DNA of 7,044 bases, taken from NCBI GenBank assembly GCA_030042755.1, contig JASHZC010000005.1, positions 1 to 7,044 on the forward strand. The letters run 5' to 3'. Numbering within the stretch: position 1 is the first letter of the stretch; each line of letters starts with the position of its first letter. Below the pieces are notes generated by a model that was not told the DNA's origin, ran no database searches, and worked only from the letters and a program-made list of their open reading frames with translations. The position numbers were made by a program, and so were the translations under genes. This DNA comes from Vulcanimicrobiota bacterium. Lineage in GTDB: Bacteria > Eremiobacterota > Eremiobacteria > Baltobacterales > Baltobacteraceae. Below are positions 1 to 4,968 of the stretch, in pieces.

Positions 1-225
<225 letters not shown>

Positions 226-244
226 ACCGCTGGCGCTGGCCCGT

Positions 245-269
245 AGCCGCCGGGTGGCCACCCGGGGCT
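245..269. repeat. Inverted repeat centred on GGTGGCCACC
   Basis: The core CCGGGTGGCCACCCGG (250-265) is a perfect 16-bp palindrome. Skipping one base (G249), the arms extend through AGCC (245-248) and GGCT (266-269), giving 12 paired bases per side. With no loop between the arms it suits a dimeric DNA-binding protein better than an RNA hairpin, although RNA from either strand could still fold. It lies 35 bp before the kinase start and about 100 bp before the rpoC start, so an operator for one or both genes is reasonable. There is no U-tract on either side, which argues against a terminator. Function is inferred from symmetry and position only. Confidence 0.5.
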
Positions 270-281
270 GGACAGACCAAT

Positions 282-310
282 AGTTTATCGCACGGGGAGG
301 AAGTATGCAA
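282..310 (-). promoter_or_regulatory. Possible sigma-70-type promoter for rpoC
   Basis: On the minus strand TTGCAT (310-305) and TAAACT (287-282) are separated by exactly 17 bases. The -10 box matches TATAAT at four of six positions; the -35 box matches only the TTG of TTGACA. Transcription would begin near 275 and leave an rpoC leader of about 130 bases that contains the inverted repeat and both CGTAAGGGG elements. The -35 box would overlap the kinase start codon. This is a weak match offered because rpoC needs a promoter here if it is not behind rpoB. Confidence 0.3.
294..303 (+). promoter_or_regulatory. Ribosome binding site of the glycerate kinase gene
   Basis: GGGGAGGAAG contains a strong GGAGG core (296-300) four bases before the ATG at 305. 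It is the best Shine-Dalgarno sequence in the window and fixes the kinase start. Confidence 0.8.
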
Positions 311-1570
311 TGGACGCCACCCGCACTGCGCGGCGCACTACGCGCCATTTTCGACGCGGCCGTAGCCAGTGCCGACCCGCGCCGCGTCTTGGCCGCTCAT
401 CTACCCGAGCCTGCGCCTGGTCGTACGATCGTCGTGGGAGCCGGCAAGTCGGCGGCGCTCATGGCCGCGGCGCTGGAGGCCGCTTGGCCGGACGTTCGCC
501 TAGAAGGGCTGGTCGCGACGCCATACGGGCACGCCGTCCCGACTAAAAGCATCGAGGTTATTGAAGCGGCGCATCCGGTTCCGGATGAAAACAGCGAGCT
601 CGCCGCTACGCGCATGCTCGAACTGGTTCGCGGTCTCTCCGACCGCGATCTCGTCGTCGCATTGATGTCGGGCGGCGGATCCTCGGTGCTCGCCAAGCCG
701 GCACCCGGTCTCATGTTGGAAGACAAACAGGTTGTCGCGGCGCAGTTGCTGGCGTCGGGCGCGACGATCCACGAGATGAACGTCGTGCGCAAGCACATTT
801 CGGCCATCAAAGGTGGCAGACTCGCCCAAGCCGCGTCGCCGGCAAACGTCGTGACGCTTGCAATCAGCGATATCCCCGGCGACGACCCCGCGACGATTGC
901 AAGCGGACCAACCTTACCGGATTCAAGCACGCTCGCCGACGTTCGTGACATCGTCGAACGCTATGCGCTCCATCTTCCGATCGCCGTGTCGGCATATCTC
1001 GAGAATGCAGCGGAAACGCCGAATCCGGACGAGCTTTCGGGTGACGCGCGACTGATTGCGACGCCGATGCTCGCTCTGCAAGCTGCCGCCGAAATCGCGC
1101 AATCGTTCGGATTGCAGCCGCTGATTCTTGGCGAGCTCGAAGGCGAGAGCCGCGAACTTGGCGTCGTCATGGCCGGCATCGCGCGGAGCGTGCGCGTACA
1201 CGATATACCGATACGCGTCCCGGCTGCAATCTTGTCGGGCGGCGAAACGGTCGTCACTATCGGCCACGGACGCGCTGGACGCGGCGGCCGCAATCTCGAG
1301 TTTCTTTTGAGCCTGGCGATTGCGCTCGACGGCGCACCGGGAATTTGGGCGATCGCCGGCGACACCGATGGGCGCGACGGAACCGACAACGCTGCGGGGG
1401 CGATTATTGCGCCCGACACGTTGCAGCGAGCGCGAAGCGCCGGGCTCGATGCGCGCGCCTTGCTCGACGGTCACGACAGCTATACGTTTTTCGACGCCCT
1501 TGGCGACTTGGTCGTCACCGGACCTACGCTCATGAATGTTAACGCGCTACGCGTCCTGGTCATCGTGTAG
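305..1570 (+). CDS. gckA: Glycerate 2-kinase, MOFRL family
   Basis: This 421-residue cytosolic enzyme belongs to the class that phosphorylates D-glycerate with ATP to 2-phosphoglycerate, feeding carbon from glyoxylate, hydroxypyruvate or serine into glycolysis. The N-terminal domain (DUF4147 type) shows GAGKSA at 45-50, with K48 matching the conserved active-site lysine, AAHPVPDE at 88-95 and the glycine-rich SGGGSS at 122-127. The C-terminal MOFRL domain shows LSGGET (310-315), GRGGRN (325-330), DTDGRDGTDNAAGA (353-366), HDSYTFF (390-396) and TGPTLMNVNAL (405-415). The length and order are those of the family, and the start is fixed by a strong GGAGG. Two residues in the last motif differ from the usual TGPTGTNVNDL. 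Older annotations of this family as hydroxypyruvate reductase (TtuD) are generally considered misassignments. The following gene starts 23 bp downstream but may have its own promoter. Confidence 0.93.
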   Translation: MQWTPPALRGALRAIFDAAVASADPRRVLAAHLPEPAPGRTIVVGAGKSAALMAAALEAAWPDVRLEGLVATPYGHAVPTKSIEVIEAAHPVPDENSELAATRMLELVRGLSDRDLVVALMSGGGSSVLAKPAPGLMLEDKQVVAAQLLASGATIHEMNVVRKHISAIKGGRLAQAASPANVVTLAISDIPGDDPATIASGPTLPDSSTLADVRDIVERYALHLPIAVSAYLENAAETPNPDELSGDARLIATPMLALQAAAEIAQSFGLQPLILGELEGESRELGVVMAGIARSVRVHDIPIRVPAAILSGGETVVTIGHGRAGRGGRNLEFLLSLAIALDGAPGIWAIAGDTDGRDGTDNAAGAIIAPDTLQRARSAGLDARALLDGHDSYTFFDALGDLVVTGPTLMNVNALRVLVIV

Positions 1571-1581
1571 TCGCGCGGGTA

Positions 1582-1593
1582 TACAATTACGGC
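1582..1593 (+). promoter_or_regulatory. Candidate -10 element for a leaderless transcript
   Basis: TACAAT (1582-1587), five of six matches to TATAAT, is followed by six bases and then the ATG at 1594. That puts the expected transcription start on or next to the A of the start codon. No Shine-Dalgarno sequence precedes this ATG, which agrees with leaderless expression. The -35 region (about 1559-1564, GTCATC) is poor, as is often the case for this promoter class. Inference from spacing only. Confidence 0.45.
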
Positions 1594-2124
1594 ATGACTA
1601 TCGGAATCATTGGTGCGGACGATCGGGCGGTAACGGTCGGAAAGATGCTCTGCGCTTGCGGACACGTCGTATGCTTCAGCGATCCGATGAACGAAAGAAC
1701 GCCCGCTTCCGCGGCGCATGCGATCGGCCATGGCGCTTTTGCCTGCTCTCCAAACCAGCAGGCGACCACGTGCGATACCCTGATCTTCATGGTGCACTGG
1801 GAAGACCTCGATCGGACACTTGGCGCGCTTGGCACCTACAAAGATGGAATCGTCATCGATGCGACGCGGCCGCCCGATCTGGGCGAGCGAAGCTGCGCGG
1901 AAACGATCGCACAAAAGCTCGACAACGCACACGTCGTCAAAGCGTTCGTCGAGCATCTCGAACCGGGCGCGACCATCAAAGTCGCCGCCGACGATGCGCG
2001 GGCGCGAGAGCGTGCAGAGGAATTGATTGCCGGTTGTGGTTGCAACGTCGAGAACGTCGGTTCTCTGGCCAATGCACGGAGCATCGAACGCCACATGGCC
2101 TCCCGTTCCGTCTGGCGCCACTAA
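1594..2124 (+). CDS. NADP oxidoreductase, coenzyme F420-dependent family-like Rossmann protein
   Basis: This is a 176-residue soluble protein resembling the small NADPH:F420 reductase (FNO-like) fold. The first strand and turn are IGIIGADDRAVTVG (3-16), followed by GHVVCFSDP (23-31). HWEDL (68-72) matches the family's PWxxL segment, IVIDATRP (86-93) its DATNP and VVKAF (114-118) its VVKAFN. AADDARARERAEELI (131-145) and GSLANARSIE (156-165) match the typical end of the domain. The length is a little short for the family. Several binding positions are changed: the canonical GxGxxG is degenerate (GADDRA), DATNP is DATRP and KAFN is KAFV. An arginine usually found after the second strand for NADPH phosphate is absent. 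Eight cysteines (20, 22, 27, 51, 60, 101, 148, 150) are many for 176 residues. It may therefore be a cofactor-binding protein that no longer acts as a reductase. Its stop faces the receptor stop across 18 bp. Confidence 0.72.
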   Translation: MTIGIIGADDRAVTVGKMLCACGHVVCFSDPMNERTPASAAHAIGHGAFACSPNQQATTCDTLIFMVHWEDLDRTLGALGTYKDGIVIDATRPPDLGERSCAETIAQKLDNAHVVKAFVEHLEPGATIKVAADDARARERAEELIAGCGCNVENVGSLANARSIERHMASRSVWRH

Positions 2125-2142
2125 ATCACGGTCAGACGTGCG

Positions 2143-4968
2143 CTAGCGTGCCTCGGTTCGCACTAAGAGCACTCGCAGCGTCGTCGGGCCGTACGGGATA
2201 TTTCCGCGCAAACCAGCCTCACCGTTGATGAGTGGAGCCGGGATCGCCGCCGAGTTCACACCGTACAGTACGTATCTTAGCGCGTTGGCATCGAACACGT
2301 TATCTGCGGAAACCTGGATCGCGGTGTTTGCGGCAACGGGTTGCCGGAAGGTCGCGCTGCCGACGAAAAACGCCGGTATGTTGAACGTATTGTTCGACCC
2401 GTAGTATGTCAGTCCGAGCTCGGCGAATTGCCCCCACACACCGCGGCGATGGATCGCAGCATAACCCATCGAGTAGGCTTCGCTTTTGTTTGATATACCG
2501 TTGTACCCACTGCCGTTCGAATAATAATTGATGCCGGGAACGACGGCGAGGTTCGTCGTGTACACTCCCGCAGCGCTGAGATAGAAGTTCCCGGAGATGT
2601 TGTATGCGTAGGCTCGTGCAAGATCGCCGGACACGATATAGCCGTAGCCGACGGGTGGATCGCGGCGTAACGCCAGCTCGACACCCTCGTACCGGCTTTG
2701 CGCGAGGTTCTCGTTCGTGCTGGAATATACCGGATAGCCGTCATACGTGGTTCCCGTGTCGGTAATCGACGTTGCGAACTGGTTCCAGATGTTGGTGAGA
2801 TAGGTGTCGAGCGAAACGATGTCGCCGTCCCGCAAGCGCGCGTCCGCACCAACGTCGTAGGCAAAGGACGTTTCGGGCCGCAACGTGCCGGAATTCTTGG
2901 AGACCGTGATCGTTCCGTCAGATGGAGTCACCTCCGCCGGTGTCGTCGTGTTGTTGTCGATGAGCGACGGATAGGGCGGCGCGATCGACGAGCCCGTGGA
3001 GAATCGGATCGCGAGGTTTGGCGTAGCGCGGTACACGTATCCCAGGCGCGGATCATCGTGCGTCGTGGTTGACGTTGAAAAGTCGAACGTCGTATCCGTT
3101 GGGGAGGTCGGAGCGTACGTCGAGCGATAGACGTTGTAGTAGTTCGCGAGCGTCAGCTGCCCTTTCTCGCCGATCTGTAAGACGCCGCGGAGGAGATAGT
3201 TACTGAAATCCTGCCGCGTTCCCGGCGCAATCGAGTACTGGGTTGCGCCGGTCCCGCCGGCAATCTTGTACGAGTCCGTGAGCATCGTGTCTAAGTCGTA
3301 CGCGGCGCTAATAAGATCGTCGCCGATGGGATGATCGTATTCGAACGATGAGCCGTGCAGGTAATCGTGATCGCCCATGTTGTTGGTGTAAGCGTCGACT
3401 GCGGGAATAGTTACCAGTGCGGTCTGCCCGTCGAAAGGCGTGAGCGCGCCGTTGAGCTTAACGTTTCCATAGAGTTGAAGCGGAACCGTGTACGACTCGA
3501 AGGGATCGCTGGCATCCGAAACCGTCTGACGTTCCAAGACGGCGCTATAGTAGCGAGCCAGAAATGTGTCGTTGCCGAGCCCGGTGCGCAACTCGCTCTC
3601 GAACATCGGCTCGTTGTCGTACACTACCTGATCGGGTAGCGTCGTCGTCGTATTGAGCAAGAACTGACCGCCGTTTACGAACGGTCCCGCGTTCCCGAAA
3701 CCCGTTCCGGGCGCGAACGTGGAATAGATCTGCGAGAGGCCGGAAGCGGGACCGTTATATTGTCCCTGGATGCCGACATAGCCCGCAGTGAACGTCGTGA
3801 CGTTTGAGAAGTGATAGGCGAGCTTGGCCAATTCGCCGTTGCTTTGGTACGTCGAGGTGACGTCCTGACAGCAGGCCACAAGCTTTGCATAGGCGGCTGA
3901 GGGATTGCCCGCGGCGTTCTTCACTGGGTACGACCCGGAATATCCGCTCGGCGCGGTGCTGCTGGTTGTGGATGCGCCGATCGGCGTTCCGTTGATGAGC
4001 GTGTCGTTCGCCGCATTCGAAGAATACGGAAGGGTCACGTACGTCGGGTATGTGTCGAGCGGTCCGTTCGTTCCGTTCCTAACGAGTGAGACGAGATATC
4101 CAAGCCTCCCGCGATCGATCGTATCCGACATACGCAGTTCCAAGAATGCACCCTGCTGATTGTCGAAGCCCGCGACCAACGTACCCGTCGGCGTCATCGT
4201 TGGCTCGCCCGTCACGAAATTGAGCGTACCGCCTATTCCGTAGTTGATCTCGTTCGCATACGCGGTCGGCCCCTTGACGACTTCCACGTCGGAGAACAAC
4301 AGCGAGTTGACGAGCATCGTCGGATAGTCGCCCTTTGCGCCGTTGATCAGCGGGTGGCCGTCGATGAGCGTCGACTTTTCGTAATCGAGCGCGCCTCGAA
4401 GATTCGGCGATGTGATCGATCCGGGCGCAGCCGCGTCGGAACTGTCGGGCCGAGCAGAGACGACGCCGGGAATCTGATCGAGAACGTGACCGATCTGAAG
4501 CTGCCCTTGATCGATGAAGGACTGCTGCGAGAGCGTTTGAATCGCCGACGCGCTGGTGTTGAAGGAGCTTCCCGCGCTCGTCCGTACGGATGCGATCTGC
4601 TTCATCGTATCAAGCGTCGAGGGTACGAGCGTCACGTCGAGCTCACGTCCGGGTACGATAAATCCGCCGTATGCCCAGCGCTGAAATCCGCCTTTGCTCA
4701 CGATCACGTCGTACGATCCGGCCGGCACGTTGGCGATCGTAAATGCGCCGTTCGCGTCGGTCCGCACGGTCGCTGCGCGCGCCGGTCGAATTGCGACGGT
4801 CGCACCTGCGACGGGATCGCCACCGAGTTGACGGACCGACCCGGCGATCGCGAAACTCGTTTGCGCCTGCGCTCGAGCAAGCGTGCTCGCGATAAAGGGA
4901 ACAGCGACCAGAGAAAACACTAGGCATTTGATGAACGTGCGATGCGCTCTCATTCTGTTAGCCTTCAT
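2143..4968 (-). CDS. TonB-dependent receptor with N-terminal carboxypeptidase-regulatory-like domain
   Basis: This is an outer-membrane active transporter driven by TonB/ExbBD; its substrate is unknown. From the ATG at 4968 it has 941 residues. A Sec signal peptide has a basic start, a hydrophobic core (16-31) and a cleavage site after ARAQA (35). A beta-sandwich domain of the CarboxypepD_reg type spans about 39-116 (TVRTDANGAF at 67-76, NVPAGSYDVIVSK at 80-92). A linker with FN (136-137) and DQGQ (153-156) leads to the plug: IPGV (166-169), IDG (202-204), VEVVKG (228-233) and GGTLNF (246-251). The rest is a 22-strand-type barrel rich in Tyr, Asn, Ser and Thr. The only mature cysteines are the pair 366-367. 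The chain ends LRVLLVRTEAR, without the usual terminal phenylalanine. An upstream ATG at 5019 would run into the divergent gene; ATG 4953 (936 residues) is also possible. Confidence 0.93.
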   Translation of the reverse strand: MKANRMRAHRTFIKCLVFSLVAVPFIASTLARAQAQTSFAIAGSVRQLGGDPVAGATVAIRPARAATVRTDANGAFTIANVPAGSYDVIVSKGGFQRWAYGGFIVPGRELDVTLVPSTLDTMKQIASVRTSAGSSFNTSASAIQTLSQQSFIDQGQLQIGHVLDQIPGVVSARPDSSDAAAPGSITSPNLRGALDYEKSTLIDGHPLINGAKGDYPTMLVNSLLFSDVEVVKGPTAYANEINYGIGGTLNFVTGEPTMTPTGTLVAGFDNQQGAFLELRMSDTIDRGRLGYLVSLVRNGTNGPLDTYPTYVTLPYSSNAANDTLINGTPIGASTTSSTAPSGYSGSYPVKNAAGNPSAAYAKLVACCQDVTSTYQSNGELAKLAYHFSNVTTFTAGYVGIQGQYNGPASGLSQIYSTFAPGTGFGNAGPFVNGGQFLLNTTTTLPDQVVYDNEPMFESELRTGLGNDTFLARYYSAVLERQTVSDASDPFESYTVPLQLYGNVKLNGALTPFDGQTALVTIPAVDAYTNNMGDHDYLHGSSFEYDHPIGDDLISAAYDLDTMLTDSYKIAGGTGATQYSIAPGTRQDFSNYLLRGVLQIGEKGQLTLANYYNVYRSTYAPTSPTDTTFDFSTSTTTHDDPRLGYVYRATPNLAIRFSTGSSIAPPYPSLIDNNTTTPAEVTPSDGTITVSKNSGTLRPETSFAYDVGADARLRDGDIVSLDTYLTNIWNQFATSITDTGTTYDGYPVYSSTNENLAQSRYEGVELALRRDPPVGYGYIVSGDLARAYAYNISGNFYLSAAGVYTTNLAVVPGINYYSNGSGYNGISNKSEAYSMGYAAIHRRGVWGQFAELGLTYYGSNNTFNIPAFFVGSATFRQPVAANTAIQVSADNVFDANALRYVLYGVNSAAIPAPLINGEAGLRGNIPYGPTTLRVLLVRTEAR
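4931..4968. other. Head-to-head overlap of two divergent receptor genes
   Basis: The plus-strand receptor begins with ATG at 4931 and the minus-strand receptor with ATG at 4968, so 38 bp are coding on both strands and give signal-peptide residues in each direction. With the alternative minus start at 4953 the overlap is 23 bp. The only way to remove it is a GTG start at 4920 for the minus gene, which would delete the basic n-region of its signal peptide. Promoters of each gene must then lie inside the other gene's coding sequence; I found no convincing pair of boxes there. Confidence 0.6.

Noticed and set aside
405..415. Functional loss of the kinase from changes in its last motif (TGPTLMNVNAL)
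   Set aside because: The other conserved motifs, including K48, SGGGSS and DGTD, are intact, and two substitutions in this loop (protein residues given here as positions) are not enough to call inactivity.
397..1474. Several minus-strand frames of 100-180 residues inside the kinase gene
   Set aside because: Antisense shadows favoured by G+C-rich codon use; none shows family motifs.
1480..2121. 213-residue minus-strand frame across the kinase end and the Rossmann gene
   Set aside because: It is antisense to two supported genes and has no recognisable domain.
1594..2124. Tartronate semialdehyde reductase, which would pair with the glycerate kinase
   Set aside because: That enzyme is about 290 residues with a C-terminal helical domain; this protein is 176 residues and its DAT-P, VVKAF and LANAR segments fit the FNO-like family instead.
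2138..2151. CGCTAGCG palindrome between and over the converging stops as a terminator
   Set aside because: The paired core is only 8 bp with no loop or T-tract, and it overlaps the receptor stop codon. I see no convincing intrinsic terminator in this junction.
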